This document shows positions 1-8,228 of a stretch of 64,000 nucleotides of DNA, piece by piece (position 1 is the first letter of the stretch; every line of letters starts with the position of its first letter). Source of the DNA: Fictibacillus enclensis (GTDB lineage Bacteria; Bacillota; Bacilli; Bacillales; Fictibacillaceae); contig NZ_KQ758617.1 of the NCBI RefSeq assembly GCF_001457035.1, positions 310,001 to 374,000 of the forward strand, read 5' to 3'. The notes below the pieces were generated by a model, which was given only the letters and a program-made list of their open reading frames with translations, ran no database searches and was not told where the DNA came from. The position numbers and the translations under genes are program-made.

Positions 1-1
1 T

Positions 2-151
2 GTCGAATACCCGGAGGGAAATCAACCGCTTGAACATAAGGCTGGTGAGCCTGAACAAGTAGCGGATCTCGCCCTGTTTCTGGCGTCCGAACGGTCCAGC
101 CATATTTCAGGAACAGAAGTTTATATTGACGGAGCAGAAACCCTGCTGTAG
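2..151 (+). CDS. SDR-family oxidoreductase, C-terminal end (5' truncated by window edge)
   Basis: The frame is open from the window edge to a TAG at 149-151 and gives the last 49 residues of a protein. They contain ADLALFLASE, then ISGTEVYIDGAETLL, the usual end of classical short-chain dehydrogenases, where the last strand and the G-x-x-x-x-V-DGG-like tail close the Rossmann fold. The nucleotide-binding and catalytic YxxxK parts lie outside the window, so substrate and cofactor cannot be told. An intrinsic terminator follows within 20 bp, so this is the last gene of its transcript. Confidence 0.8.
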   Translation, partial: VEYPEGNQPLEHKAGEPEQVADLALFLASERSSHISGTEVYIDGAETLL

Positions 152-170
152 ACAAGAATTTTTTCTATGG

Positions 171-201
171 AAGAAAGAGCCCCTGAGGCTCTTTCTTTTT
201 T
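171..201 (+). terminator. Intrinsic terminator after SDR gene
   Basis: A 9-bp stem, GAAAGAGCC / GGCTCTTTC, with a CCTGA loop is followed by a run of T. It sits directly behind the SDR stop codon. Confidence 0.85.
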
Positions 202-231
202 GCTGAATGATGTGGAAAAAAGAGGAATTAA

Positions 232-516
232 GATGATTTTGAAGAATTAGATGGAGTAAAAAAACTTTGTAATAGGGAGACGATCAAAGCGAAGGTTTGT
301 TTTTCACCTGGGGGTCATTTAGGAGGTTCTGAATTATCCGATTGGGAAGTGTACCGCTCACGTTCTTTAATGAGCGGCCAGGGATATACTGAAGAGAAAC
401 TTAAGGAAATTTTTAATGGCTTTACCATAATAGAAATCAGAAAAATGAAGGCAGTGGAAGAAGACGAGAGATTATTTGGTCTCAGACAGCTTTGTTCAGA
501 AAAGCATAATATCTAG
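232..516 (+). pseudogene. Fragment of a class I SAM-dependent methyltransferase (C-terminal part)
   Basis: The frame runs open from 232 (just after TAA) to TAG at 514-516, with no start codon and no ribosome binding site at its head. The readable part includes CFSPGGHLGGSELSDWEVY, then GYTEEKLKEIF and IIEIRKMK. This order resembles the C-terminal strand-helix region of small Bacillus methyltransferases, where a SDWEVY-like segment precedes a YTEE-L--IF helix. The SAM-binding N-terminal half is absent; a terminator stands immediately upstream. I read it as a gene remnant left by a deletion. The family assignment comes from remembered patterns and is tentative. Confidence 0.45.
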
Positions 517-552
517 CATTCTTACATATTAAAAGACAGGAGAGATTTTGTA

Positions 553-1410
553 ATGACATATTCAATTGTAGGCTTTGATCCTATTGAAAAAGAATGGGGA
601 ATTGCGGTGCAGTCCAAATTTTTGGGGGTGGGTGCGGTAGTTCCCTGGGCAAAGGCAGGAGTAGGGGCTGTTGCCACACAGTCCTATGCCAATACCTCAT
701 ACGGGCCGCAGGCACTGAACGAGATGGAGCAAGGAAAGTCAGCAGAGACAACGCTGAAGATGTTGATCGAAAAGGACGAGCAACGGGAAATGCGCCAGGT
801 CGGCCTGATCGATGCCAACGGAAATGGTGCTACCTTTACAGGGAAAGAATGTTACGACTGGGCGGGAGGAATAACGGGTCCTTATTTTGCCGCACAGGGC
901 AATATCCTGGTTAGTTCAGCAACAGTGGAAGCCATGGGGAAGACTTTCTCTGAGGCGGAGGGAACACTTGCTGAACGGTTGCTTGCAGCCTTGCAGGCAG
1001 GACAAGAAGCGGGCGGGGACAGCAGAGGCCAGCAGTCCGCCGCTTTGCTGGTTGTGAAAGACCGGGGCGGCTATGGCGGATATAATGACCGCTATATTGA
1101 TTTGCGAGTGGAAGATCACCAAGAACCCATTAAAGAACTGAAACGAATCTATAAGCTGCACCAATTATACTTTGCTCCTTCCAAGCCGGAAAATATTATA
1201 GAGATTAGTGAAGAAGTGAAGCAGGAAATCAGCAGGGAGCTGCTCAGGTTAAACTATCTGAAAGGCGCATCGGCTGACGACAGCAAGGTGTATAAAGCAC
1301 TCACCGCCTATATCCACACAGAAAACTTTGAAGACAGGGAACAGGAGAAAGGAAAGATTGATACGGAAGTTTTGACGTCTATGAAATTAGATAAAAAGAT
1401 TAAAAAGTAG
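553..1410 (+). CDS. DUF1028 family protein
   Basis: A 285-residue protein without signal peptide or membrane segments. Residues 1 to about 190 match the DUF1028 family, which has an Ntn-hydrolase-like fold: MTYSIVGFDP at the start, then a G-IAVQSKFLGVGAVVPWA segment and TQSYAN close to the N-terminus, and a GD-RGQQSAALLV stretch near residue 160. The C-terminal 70 residues are helical and charged and correspond to the small domain, sometimes called a peptidoglycan-binding-like domain, that often follows DUF1028. An AGGAGAG site ends about 7 bp before the ATG. No biochemical function is firmly known for the family; amidohydrolase-type chemistry is only an inference from the fold. It appears to be a single-gene unit. 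Confidence 0.85.
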   Translation: MTYSIVGFDPIEKEWGIAVQSKFLGVGAVVPWAKAGVGAVATQSYANTSYGPQALNEMEQGKSAETTLKMLIEKDEQREMRQVGLIDANGNGATFTGKECYDWAGGITGPYFAAQGNILVSSATVEAMGKTFSEAEGTLAERLLAALQAGQEAGGDSRGQQSAALLVVKDRGGYGGYNDRYIDLRVEDHQEPIKELKRIYKLHQLYFAPSKPENIIEISEEVKQEISRELLRLNYLKGASADDSKVYKALTAYIHTENFEDREQEKGKIDTEVLTSMKLDKKIKK

Positions 1411-1525
1411 TACAATCTTACCAATTAACGTTATTTTGCAAAAATTTTTAAAAAACAGGTTTAAAATTCAGATTGTTTTTTGTATGATAAGACGATAAAC
1501 ATATAAGTCATTTTTTGGGGGAAAG

Positions 1526-1972
1526 ATGATGCATTCATGGAAACGGAGATTACAGAACCATAGAGGCATGGAGTTTGCTTTGTTTTACCTTGTACTGCTG
1601 TTTGGAGTAGGAGCGTATCAAACCATTAAAGTATTTATGAATATCGATTTGTATTCCGAGCAAGTGCTTTTCGGTTTGTCGTCCCATTCCTTTATTGCAG
1701 CTCTTCTTTTTTTCTGGGCGGTTGTCAGCATTTTTTGGATCACAGCTCTGCGTGTTCTTGATTGGGCACACCGCACTTCACTGACAACGACCAAAAATGC
1801 GCTTTTCGGTTCCGCTGTTTTATTTTTAGGTGTTCCAATTGGCATTTCCATTCAAATCTACAGCGCGATGGCCTTTAGTCCGCTTTTAAGCTCGATTACT
1901 GAGGCGCTGCTCATTACGACCATTATCTCTTTTGCGATTGGTATTTCAGGAAAGTACAGTAAAACAGCATAA
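1526..1972 (+). CDS. Hypothetical four-helix membrane protein
   Basis: A 148-residue protein with about four hydrophobic segments, at roughly 16-36, 52-74, 88-108 and 120-142, and basic ends. I do not recognise a family. A GGGGGAAAG site lies 5 bp before the ATG pair at 1526. A good terminator follows directly, so it is transcribed alone. Likely a small integral membrane protein of unknown role. Confidence 0.7.
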   Translation: MMHSWKRRLQNHRGMEFALFYLVLLFGVGAYQTIKVFMNIDLYSEQVLFGLSSHSFIAALLFFWAVVSIFWITALRVLDWAHRTSLTTTKNALFGSAVLFLGVPIGISIQIYSAMAFSPLLSSITEALLITTIISFAIGISGKYSKTA

Positions 1973-1977
1973 TCAAT

Positions 1978-2010
1978 AAAAAACCGGTTGACACCGGTTT
2001 TTTTTGTTTT
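1978..2010 (+). terminator. Intrinsic terminator
   Basis: AAACCGGT-tgac-ACCGGTTT is followed by eight T. It closes the membrane-protein gene and lies upstream of the acetyltransferase gene. Confidence 0.85.
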
Positions 2011-2059
2011 TATAAAGGAAGGTGCAAACCTGGTGAGCTGATTGGCAGGAGGAAACTAG

Positions 2060-2518
2060 ATGATGGAACTCAGGAAAGTCGATCGTGATAATTGGGAAGA
2101 AGCATTACGATTGAAGGTGATGAAAGAGCAGGAAAAACTGGTACCGTCAGTCGCAGTCTCTCTGGCTAAAGTGTATATCAAACCCGACGGTGATGACGTT
2201 GAATATCTGCCTTTCTCCATTTATGTTAATGACAGGATGGTCGGCTTCATTATGCATGCGTATGTGCAAAAGACAGAAAACATGTATTGGATTAATGGTT
2301 TTCTTATTGATGAACAGCAGCAGGGAAAGGGATATGGAAAGCAAGCGTTGAATGCAATGATTTCCTGGATTGAAAGGAAATTTCCACATTCTATGGAAAC
2401 ACGGTTAACCGTAAACAGGGAAAATAAACATGCCAAAGCTCTTTACGAGAAGTTGGATTATGTGCCGACAGGAGAAGAGTATGATGGAGAAATCGTTTAC
2501 AGACGAAAACGGGTATAA
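2060..2518 (+). CDS. GNAT-family N-acetyltransferase
   Basis: A 152-residue protein of typical single-domain GNAT size. The acetyl-CoA pyrophosphate loop is visible as QQGKGYGKQAL (Q/R-x-x-G-x-G/A) near residues 89-99, and the late N-ENKHAKALYEKLDY segment is motif B. The N-terminal MMELRKVDRDNWEEALRL and the length resemble the Bacillus BltD/PaiA-like polyamine acetyltransferases, so a small polyamine or amino acid substrate is possible but not shown. AGGAGGAAA lies 7 bp before the first ATG. A terminator hairpin overlaps the region just downstream. Confidence 0.85.
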   Translation: MMELRKVDRDNWEEALRLKVMKEQEKLVPSVAVSLAKVYIKPDGDDVEYLPFSIYVNDRMVGFIMHAYVQKTENMYWINGFLIDEQQQGKGYGKQALNAMISWIERKFPHSMETRLTVNRENKHAKALYEKLDYVPTGEEYDGEIVYRRKRV

Positions 2519-2525
2519 GCTTTTG

Positions 2526-2556
2526 AAATCAGTTTCGCAGGAAGCTGATTTTTTAT
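2526..2556 (+). terminator. Intrinsic terminator after GNAT gene
   Basis: AATCAGTTTC-gcag-GAAGCTGATT with following T residues. It separates the acetyltransferase from the GntR regulator. Confidence 0.75.
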
Positions 2557-2593
2557 TGAGCATTCAATTGATATGCGATATATTGGTTTTATG

Positions 2594-3238
2594 AAAAACA
2601 TTCAACGAATTAAACGACAATCATTGCGGGATGAAGTGTATCAACATTTAAAGGAAGCGATTCTCTCACTGGAGCTGGCACCAGAAGAAAGGCTCAATGA
2701 TAAGGATTTAGCCGAACAATTTGGAATCAGCCGGACACCGGTAAGAGAGGCGCTCAAACGACTGGAAGATGAGGGCCTGGTGGAAGCGATGCCAGGTTCT
2801 GCGACACGGGTAGCCCCGCTTCATAAAGAGGAGGCAAAACATGCCTTTACCGTAGTCGCAGCTTTGCATGCACTTGCAGCCAGGTTGGCCGTTCCTGTTT
2901 TCCATAACGAGGATGTTCAAAAACTGAAGGAATACAACCAAAGTCTGAAAAAAGCAATGGAAGAACAAAACGTAAGTGCTGCAATTGCAGCGGATGAACG
3001 TTTTCATGAAGTGTTTTTGGAGACCGCCGGCAATCCGGAGCTTAGAAAAGCCCTCGAGTCCAGTACGGTAAAAATCAGGCGGCTGGAGATGGCACAATTC
3101 GGTTCATTAAAGGGAATTCAATCTGTGAAGCAGCATGAGCAAATCATCTCTGCCTGCATAGAAAAAGATAGGGAGAAGACGGCACAGTTAACGGAAAAGA
3201 ACTGGCTCAGTCTTGGAGAACTGCTCATACAAGAATAA
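2594..3238 (+). CDS. GntR-family transcriptional regulator, FadR/FCD subfamily
   Basis: About 214 residues. The winged helix-turn-helix covers roughly residues 8-70 (SLRDEVYQHLKEAIL, then DLAEQFGISRTPVREALKRLEDEGLV, the GntR signature). The remaining part is an all-helical FCD effector domain with conserved D-RFHEVFLETAGN, where Asp and His usually bind a metal or a carboxylate ligand. An upstream in-frame ATG at 2573 also exists; neither start has a clear ribosome binding site, and I prefer 2594 because FCD regulators usually begin close to the SLRDEVY helix. The exporter gene starts 15 bp after it, so the two probably form an operon in which this protein regulates the transporter. Confidence 0.85.
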   Translation, partial: KNIQRIKRQSLRDEVYQHLKEAILSLELAPEERLNDKDLAEQFGISRTPVREALKRLEDEGLVEAMPGSATRVAPLHKEEAKHAFTVVAALHALAARLAVPVFHNEDVQKLKEYNQSLKKAMEEQNVSAAIAADERFHEVFLETAGNPELRKALESSTVKIRRLEMAQFGSLKGIQSVKQHEQIISACIEKDREKTAQLTEKNWLSLGELLIQE

Positions 3239-3253
3239 AACAGAGGTGTTGTC

Positions 3254-4225
3254 ATGCGTCCGGTATTGATTGGTATAGGTTCAGCGTTCTTTTTTGCCTT
3301 TACATTTATACTCAATTCATTAATGGAAGTTTCGGGAGGAAGCTGGATTTGGAGTGCTTCACTCCGGTATTTGTTCATGGTGCCGTTTCTTCTTATTATT
3401 GTGGGCATTAGAGGGAATTTACGGTCTCTTGTACAGGTGATGAAGGAAGACCCAAAAGCTTGGGGAATTTGGAGTATGGTTGGGTTTGGCCTTTTTTACG
3501 CACCCATTTGCTTTGCCGCGGCTTACGAGCCGGGATGGCTCATTGCCGGGACCTGGCAGATTACCATCATCTCCGGATCACTCTTAGTGCCTTTTTTTAA
3601 GGAACAGGTTCAAACACCAAATGGGATGGAAGCGGTACGGGGGAAGATCCCATTTAAAGGCCTTTCGATGTCGCTCATTATCCTGCTCGGTATTGTTTTA
3701 TTGCAGCTGGAGCAGGCGAGAACATTGTCGTTTAACGATGTTCTGCTTGGTGTCCTTCCTGTGATTCTGGCTTCATTTGCTTACCCGCTTGGAAACCGGA
3801 AAATGATGGAGGTCTGCAGGGGAAGGCTCGATGCATATCAGAGGGTGCTCGGTATGACACTGGCAAGCTTGCCATTATGGATCATTCTCTCTGTAATAGG
3901 GATAGCAACTGTAGGGCCGCCTGCCAAAGCACAAATCTTACAAACAGGAATTGTGGCTCTCTCTTCAGGTGTCGTCGCAACGGTGCTGTTTTTTTATGCA
4001 ACTGACCTGGTACGGGGAAGCATGCAGCAGCTTGCAGCGGTGGAAGCGACTCAGTCGGCAGAGGTTTTGTTTGCGGCAGCTGGCGAGATTTGGCTGCTGT
4101 CACTGCCGCTGCCAACTGCTTTAAGCTGGCTTGGCATGTTTTTGGTTATGCTTGGCATGGTGCTTCACAGCTATTTCTCCCGTTCTTCTGTAAAGGAGAC
4201 GCTAAGAAAGGCAAGTGCATCGTGA
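3254..4225 (+). CDS. DMT-superfamily multidrug-efflux-type transporter (EmrE-like PF13536 group)
   Basis: A 323-residue membrane protein with about ten hydrophobic helices and a tandem EamA-like organisation. It starts with MRPVLIGIGSAFFFAFTFILNSLMEVSGGSWIWSA (shown in parts: an S-AFFFAFTFILN segment followed by a GGSWIW loop), which is typical of the multidrug-resistance efflux transporter group. It is encoded 15 bp behind the GntR gene with its own AGAGGTG site, suggesting joint transcription. Export of a small toxic or metabolic compound is inferred; the substrate is unknown. Confidence 0.8.
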   Translation: MRPVLIGIGSAFFFAFTFILNSLMEVSGGSWIWSASLRYLFMVPFLLIIVGIRGNLRSLVQVMKEDPKAWGIWSMVGFGLFYAPICFAAAYEPGWLIAGTWQITIISGSLLVPFFKEQVQTPNGMEAVRGKIPFKGLSMSLIILLGIVLLQLEQARTLSFNDVLLGVLPVILASFAYPLGNRKMMEVCRGRLDAYQRVLGMTLASLPLWIILSVIGIATVGPPAKAQILQTGIVALSSGVVATVLFFYATDLVRGSMQQLAAVEATQSAEVLFAAAGEIWLLSLPLPTALSWLGMFLVMLGMVLHSYFSRSSVKETLRKASAS

Positions 4226-4303
4226 TAAAAGGAAGTTCTTTCCTTGCCTACTTTCTGGATAAATGGGGTAATATTCTGATAAAAAGGAAGGGATGACAAA
4301 ATC

Positions 4304-4723
4304 ATGGCTTGGTTGGAGAATCATCTTCTGCTTGTTATTCTGGCTGTCGTCGCCATACTTGTATTTATATTCTTGCTGAAGCTTGCTGTACGTGCTGCTA
4401 TTGTTTTTGGCATTATTGCACTCATCGCCATTGTTGTATTTGGAGTCAGCCCGGGAAAAATTGCAGATATTGGTAAAGAAGGCGCAAATTCCGCCTCGAA
4501 AGCTTATGAAAAAACGATTGAACCTGTGATTAACAAAGAGCTGGGAAATGCCAAACATGTGGAAAAGAAGGACGGAAGCTTTGTCATCGAGAGCAAAAGC
4601 GTAAAGATTACTGGCAGGGATGGGGATGACAAGGCCAGAGTGAAATACAACGGGAAGACATACAATGTGGATATGAACGTGATCAAACCGATCAGAAATC
4701 GTATAGAAACAACCAAGCAATAA
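4304..4723 (+). CDS. Hypothetical membrane-anchored protein
   Basis: A 139-residue protein with two close hydrophobic stretches (about 8-28 and 31-50) followed by a soluble domain of some 85 residues rich in Lys, Glu and Gly, probably outside the membrane. The soluble part ends with a KYNGKTYNVDMNVIKPI segment. I do not recognise a family. AAGGGATG precedes the ATG by a suitable distance. A strong terminator follows. Confidence 0.65.
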   Translation: MAWLENHLLLVILAVVAILVFIFLLKLAVRAAIVFGIIALIAIVVFGVSPGKIADIGKEGANSASKAYEKTIEPVINKELGNAKHVEKKDGSFVIESKSVKITGRDGDDKARVKYNGKTYNVDMNVIKPIRNRIETTKQ

Positions 4724-4739
4724 TAGGTTATAGCGTTCA

Positions 4740-4771
4740 GGCCCGGAACAAAGTTTGTTCCGGGCCTTTCC
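4740..4771 (+). terminator. Intrinsic terminator
   Basis: GGCCCGGAACAAA-GTTTGTTCCGGGCC forms a long GC-rich hairpin with TTTCC behind it. It ends the gene at 4304-4723. Confidence 0.85.
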
Positions 4772-4846
4772 ATGTCGCGGAATCATTCATATTTCTGGAG
4801 GGAGTGGCAATAATTTATAAGAAGGAAGAAACAAAGAGGTGTTGTT

Positions 4847-5461
4847 ATGAAACGAAAATGGGTGCTTATGCTCAGTCTGGCTTACACCGTTTTTATGGCG
4901 GTTTTGTTTTTTTACTATTTCTCAAAAGGAACAACGCACAGCTATCAGGTCGCGATTGGAGGAGTATTATGCGGCGCCATTCCGCTTGTGCTGGCGAAGT
5001 TCACGAGACTCGCGTTTAACCTTTCGATTACACTTTCCTATCTTGTGTTTCTTTTTGGCTCCCAATATTTAGGATCCATTCTTCATTTTTATGGATTGGG
5101 ATGGTGGGATACCTTTCTTCATTTGCTGAGCGGGGCGCTGCTGGCATTTGTGGCCATCGCTCTTTATGAACGACTGGTCCACAGGGAAGGAAAAACAGAA
5201 ATCTCCCCCTGGCTTCTGTTTTGGTTTGTGTTTTCTTTTGCTGTGTTAGGCGGGGTAGTGTGGGAAATGTATGAATTCAGCATGGATCAGCTGTTTCACA
5301 TGACACTGCAGGGCGGAGGCAACAGCGATACAATGGTGGATTTAATCGCGGATACGACAGGTGGTTTAGTGATTGCCGTCATTTCTCTCATCAAAACGAA
5401 ATCGAAAATAGGAAAACCAACGCTAAAAAAAGCGCCGCTGCCGCCAGAATCAATGGCATAA
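4847..5461 (+). CDS. YjdF/DUF2238-like integral membrane protein
   Basis: A 204-residue protein with about six membrane helices. Two conserved stretches place it with the YjdF (DUF2238) group: GWWDTFLHLLSGALLAF near residue 85 and GGVVWEMYEFSMDQLF near 130, then NSDTMVDLIADTTGGL. The acidic and histidine residues in these stretches (D-FLH, WE-YE, D-DLIAD) are the family's signature and could bind a metal, but the function is unknown. AAAGAGGTG lies before the ATG. It is followed at once by a terminator shared with the convergent cupin gene. Confidence 0.75.
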   Translation: MKRKWVLMLSLAYTVFMAVLFFYYFSKGTTHSYQVAIGGVLCGAIPLVLAKFTRLAFNLSITLSYLVFLFGSQYLGSILHFYGLGWWDTFLHLLSGALLAFVAIALYERLVHREGKTEISPWLLFWFVFSFAVLGGVVWEMYEFSMDQLFHMTLQGGGNSDTMVDLIADTTGGLVIAVISLIKTKSKIGKPTLKKAPLPPESMA

Positions 5462-5464
5462 GAA

Positions 5465-5500
5465 AGGCCCGAATCGCTAATGATTCGGGCGCTTTTTATT
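5465..5500. terminator. Intrinsic terminator between convergent genes
   Basis: GCCCGAATC-gctaat-GATTCGGGC with TTTTTATTTT on the plus strand and CCTTTCTT on the minus strand. It is good for the plus-strand membrane gene and weaker for the cupin gene. Confidence 0.8.
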
Positions 5501-6002
5501 TTACCTGCCAATACTGGAGCAAAGGGCCGTCTGTTCCGAATAAAGGGTCTGTTTCAGGAAGCGGAACCGCACCAATCTCCTCAAGAACACGTGGACGTTC
5601 CCCGTCAACACCCCGCATCAGGTTATAGTCCATCCCCTCTGGATAGGCACCGGCCACTTGAAAATCGGAGCTGGAATCGACATTCATATGTCCGGTTCCC
5701 GCAGGGAGAACAAGTACATCTCCGGTATGAATCTGAAGTTCCTCACCTGATTTACCACCAATTTTAACTGTGGCAAAACCCGAAACCACACCCAGGGCTT
5801 CATGAGTATTGCTGTGATAGTGGTGAAAGTCGTATACTCCTCCCTGCCAGCTGTTCAGCCAGTTGTTGGAAAGGAAAATTTCTTCTGCCTGCTGAGGTTT
5901 TTCGGATAAAACACCTTCATAAAACAAAACGGGCAGACGTGGGTTGTTGGGAATAAAGCCATCGTCCTCAAGAAAATACGTTTTAACTTCATATGTTTTC
6001 AT
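5496..6002 (-). CDS. YjlB-type cupin domain protein
   Basis: A 168-residue single-domain cupin, the length of the Bacillus YjlB family. The metal-binding motif is visible as DFHHYHSNTHEALGVVSG (H-x-H, then E) around residues 58-75, and the second motif as GDVLVLPAGTGHMN with the final His near residue 106. A metal-dependent enzyme or binding role is inferred; the substrate is unknown. GAGGAGG lies 7 bp before the ATG. It is divergent from the nitroreductase gene at 6175, with an AT-rich, dyad-rich region between the two, so they may share a regulator. Confidence 0.85.
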   Translation of the reverse strand: MKTYEVKTYFLEDDGFIPNNPRLPVLFYEGVLSEKPQQAEEIFLSNNWLNSWQGGVYDFHHYHSNTHEALGVVSGFATVKIGGKSGEELQIHTGDVLVLPAGTGHMNVDSSSDFQVAGAYPEGMDYNLMRGVDGERPRVLEEIGAVPLPETDPLFGTDGPLLQYWQVK

Positions 6003-6089
6003 GGTGAATCCTCCTCATTAGGGTTTTAAAAAGAATTCCCGCTATTGATCAGAATTAACCATGCTAATCGGCTAATTTATTTATTTCTT

Positions 6090-6150
6090 TGTACTTTACG
6101 TAATTAACTATAATAATTATAATAACTTATATAAAGTAATTAAAATTAAA
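6090..6150. promoter_or_regulatory. AT-rich dyad region between divergent cupin and nitroreductase genes
   Basis: The intergenic DNA carries paired TACTTTA and TAAAGTA arms, about 35 bp apart, around a smaller ATAATTAT-centred dyad. It lies between two divergent genes. Such nested dyads are typical binding sites of MarR or DUF24/HxlR repressors of electrophile-stress genes. The regulator cannot be named from the sequence. Confidence 0.4.
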
Positions 6151-6174
6151 AATTGTTGGAGGGAATACACCATC

Positions 6175-6774
6175 ATGGCAAAGGACTTTTTGAAATCTGT
6201 TGAAGATCGACGCACGTATTATGGAATCAGTAAAGAAACAGTGGCTTCCGATGAAAGAATTCAGGAGATTATGGAGCATGCAGTAAAGCATACGCCTTCT
6301 TCATTTAACTCTCAAAGTGCACGTGTTGTTGTGCTATTGGGTGAAAATCATGACAAGCTATGGAACATTACGAAAGAAACACTGCGCAAAATGGTGCCTG
6401 CAGACAAATTTGCTCCAACCGAGGATAAAATGAATGCTTTTGGCAGCGGATATGGTACGGTATTGTTCTTCGAAGACCAAAAAGTGATTGAAGGACTTCA
6501 GGAATCATTTGCAGCCTATGCGGACAACTTCCCAATCTGGTCTCATCATTCTTCAGGGATGCTTCAATTGGTTATCTGGACTGCTCTTGAAAACGAAGGC
6601 CTTGGGGCTTCACTTCAGAACTACAATCCACTTATCGATGAAGAGGTTAAACGGGAATGGAATGTGCCTGAAAGCTGGAACCTTATTGCACAAATGCCGT
6701 TTGGCAAACCTGCTGCAGTACCAGGAGAAAAAGAATTCCAACCGCTTGAAGACCGCGTGAAAATCTATAAATAA
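6175..6774 (+). CDS. Nitroreductase-family protein (Frm2/HBN1-like type)
   Basis: A 199-residue FMN-dependent nitroreductase-fold protein. It begins with FLKSVEDRRTYYGI, the R-R-x-Y FMN phosphate-contact region, then HTPSSFNSQSARVVVL (the PS-FN-Q signature near residue 40) and a C-terminal AQMPFGKP segment (the usual G-P loop). This is the oxidoreductase branch related to yeast Frm2/HBN1 and HypO-like proteins, distinct from the YodC-type enzyme at 21303. NAD(P)H-dependent reduction of nitro- or quinone-like electrophiles is inferred. TTGGAGGG precedes the ATG. It is transcribed alone and ends at a terminator. Confidence 0.85.
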   Translation: MAKDFLKSVEDRRTYYGISKETVASDERIQEIMEHAVKHTPSSFNSQSARVVVLLGENHDKLWNITKETLRKMVPADKFAPTEDKMNAFGSGYGTVLFFEDQKVIEGLQESFAAYADNFPIWSHHSSGMLQLVIWTALENEGLGASLQNYNPLIDEEVKREWNVPESWNLIAQMPFGKPAAVPGEKEFQPLEDRVKIYK

Positions 6775-6777
6775 TTA

Positions 6778-6807
6778 AAAAGAGACCCTAAAAAGGTCTC
6801 TTTTTTG
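6778..6807 (+). terminator. Intrinsic terminator after nitroreductase gene
   Basis: AAAGAGACC-ctaaaaa-GGTCTCTTTTTT. The convergent monooxygenase gene ends 13 bp further on. Confidence 0.85.
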
Positions 6808-6819
6808 TGCAATGAAGTA

Positions 6820-7812
6820 TTAAAGAAAAATATCTGCCAGCTTCTCATACGATTTCTTTCGTTCTTCAAAGGAATGTAGATTGGTCAGCACCATAAATTC
6901 ATTCGTTTGATAACGTTCAGCCAGGCTTTCCAGCTGGCGTTTTACCGTTTGGGATGAGCCAATTACCATTCGCTTTCTATTGATCTTGATTTTTTCCCGG
7001 TCGGCTTGTGAAAAGGAATAGGCATGCGCTTCCTCCAGGCTCGGTATTCTGCTGTCGAGCCCTTTTTCCACACGAAGAAGCCATAAATCCTGGCTTAATG
7101 CGAGCTCTGCCGCATGTTCATCACTCTCCCCGCAAATAACAAAGATGGCCGTGATCCCTGCCGGTTGTTTAAGAAGTGGGGAAGGAGCGAAGTTTGAATA
7201 GTACGCTTTGTATGCCTCCTGTCCACGGTCAGGGTGGATAAAATGCCCGAAAACATATCCAATTCCGAGTGAAGCTGCCTGCAGTGCGCTGTTTTCTCCG
7301 AGACCGAGCTCCCAAACCGGGGGAGGTGAAGGAACAGACGGGGATGCCTTTATTCCGTAATACGGATGATCAGAAGGAAGAGATCCTGATAAATAGTAAG
7401 TTAGGTCCAGAAGCTGACGGGGATATTGCGTCATGCTTTTTTTGATGCTGTCCGTCAGAGCCAGCCTCGTTTTCATCGTTCCTCCAGGTGAACGCCCCAC
7501 GCCGAGGTCAATTCGCCCGGGATACAATGCTTCAAGCTGCAAAAAGGTTTCTGCCACTTTAAAAGGGCTGTATTGTGGAAGCAGCACTCCGCCCGAACCC
7601 ACCCGGATGGTTCTTGTCCGGGCCGCGATATGTGCCATCATAATCTCAGGAGCTGTACTTGCCAGCCCTTTTGTACTGTGATGTTCAGCAAACCAGTAGC
7701 GCTTGTAGCCCCATTGTTCGGCAAGCTTTGCGAGCTCTGCACTTTGAAGCAGGGTCTCAGATGCGGTTTGCCCTTTAGGAATGGGAACTTGATCAAGTAT
7801 GCTTAAGTGCAT
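6820..7812 (-). CDS. LLM-class flavin-dependent oxidoreductase (MsnO8-type luciferase-like)
   Basis: A 330-residue single-domain luciferase-like TIM barrel, with no partner subunit. Features of the single-chain MsnO8/YvbT group are LSILDQVPIPKGQTA at the N-terminus, YWFAEHHSTKGLASTAPEIM near residue 40, GSGGVLLPQYSPFKVAETF near 75 and GRIDLGVGRSPGG near 98. It should use reduced FMN and oxygen; the substrate is unknown. TTGGAGG lies about 10 bp before the ATG at 7812. It is 51 bp behind the small ABM gene on the same strand, so the two are probably co-transcribed as an oxidative or electrophile-stress operon. Confidence 0.85.
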   Translation of the reverse strand: MHLSILDQVPIPKGQTASETLLQSAELAKLAEQWGYKRYWFAEHHSTKGLASTAPEIMMAHIAARTRTIRVGSGGVLLPQYSPFKVAETFLQLEALYPGRIDLGVGRSPGGTMKTRLALTDSIKKSMTQYPRQLLDLTYYLSGSLPSDHPYYGIKASPSVPSPPPVWELGLGENSALQAASLGIGYVFGHFIHPDRGQEAYKAYYSNFAPSPLLKQPAGITAIFVICGESDEHAAELALSQDLWLLRVEKGLDSRIPSLEEAHAYSFSQADREKIKINRKRMVIGSSQTVKRQLESLAERYQTNEFMVLTNLHSFEERKKSYEKLADIFL

Positions 7813-7863
7813 GAAGAATATGCCTCCAAGTATCGTCTTTTGTAGTCAGTCAAAAGGCTGCTT

Positions 7864-8154
7864 TCAATCGATCTGATTCCACTTATGAACCTGACGATCA
7901 TGTATAAGAGGTTCGATGTTGGTCCGATAGGCTTTGTAATGAGCGGTATCCATATGGCGGTCGATGGACTCCTGGTCGCTCCAAAGTTCGTACAGCATAA
8001 ACGTTTGTGGGTCAGCCTGTTCTTGATGCAGGTTATAGTGAAGACATCCTTCTTCATTTCTGGAATTCTTCATGACTTCGAGCAATACATCCTGTGTTTG
8101 TTGTTCTTTTCCCGATTTGGCTTTCAATGTAGCTAAAACAGCAATGGCACTCAT
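7864..8154 (-). CDS. ABM-domain (antibiotic biosynthesis monooxygenase / YgiN-like) protein
   Basis: A 96-residue dimeric alpha-beta barrel protein. It has the family pattern AVLATLKAKSGKEQQTQDVLLE, then NEEGCLHYNLHQ and FMLYELWSDQESIDRHMDTAHYKA, which line the active site of YgiN-type quinol monooxygenases and heme-degrading relatives. Asn-Glu-x-Gly-Cys and Trp are conserved. The likely role is cofactor-free oxidation or handling of quinol-like compounds. GGGAGG precedes the ATG. It is probably the first gene of a two-gene operon with the luciferase-like monooxygenase. Confidence 0.85.
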   Translation of the reverse strand: MSAIAVLATLKAKSGKEQQTQDVLLEVMKNSRNEEGCLHYNLHQEQADPQTFMLYELWSDQESIDRHMDTAHYKAYRTNIEPLIHDRQVHKWNQID

Positions 8155-8228
8155 TTTATTTATTCCTCCCGTTTTTGGTTGTTTAAGCTACTATACCGGA
8201 CACGAATTAAAAAGTCATTTGATTTGCC

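Noticed and set aside
4202-4786. A 194-codon minus-strand frame opposite the membrane-anchored protein
   Set aside because: It includes the terminator at 4740-4771 and is biased in Tyr, Asn and Ser; the plus-strand gene has SD, membrane helices and a terminator.
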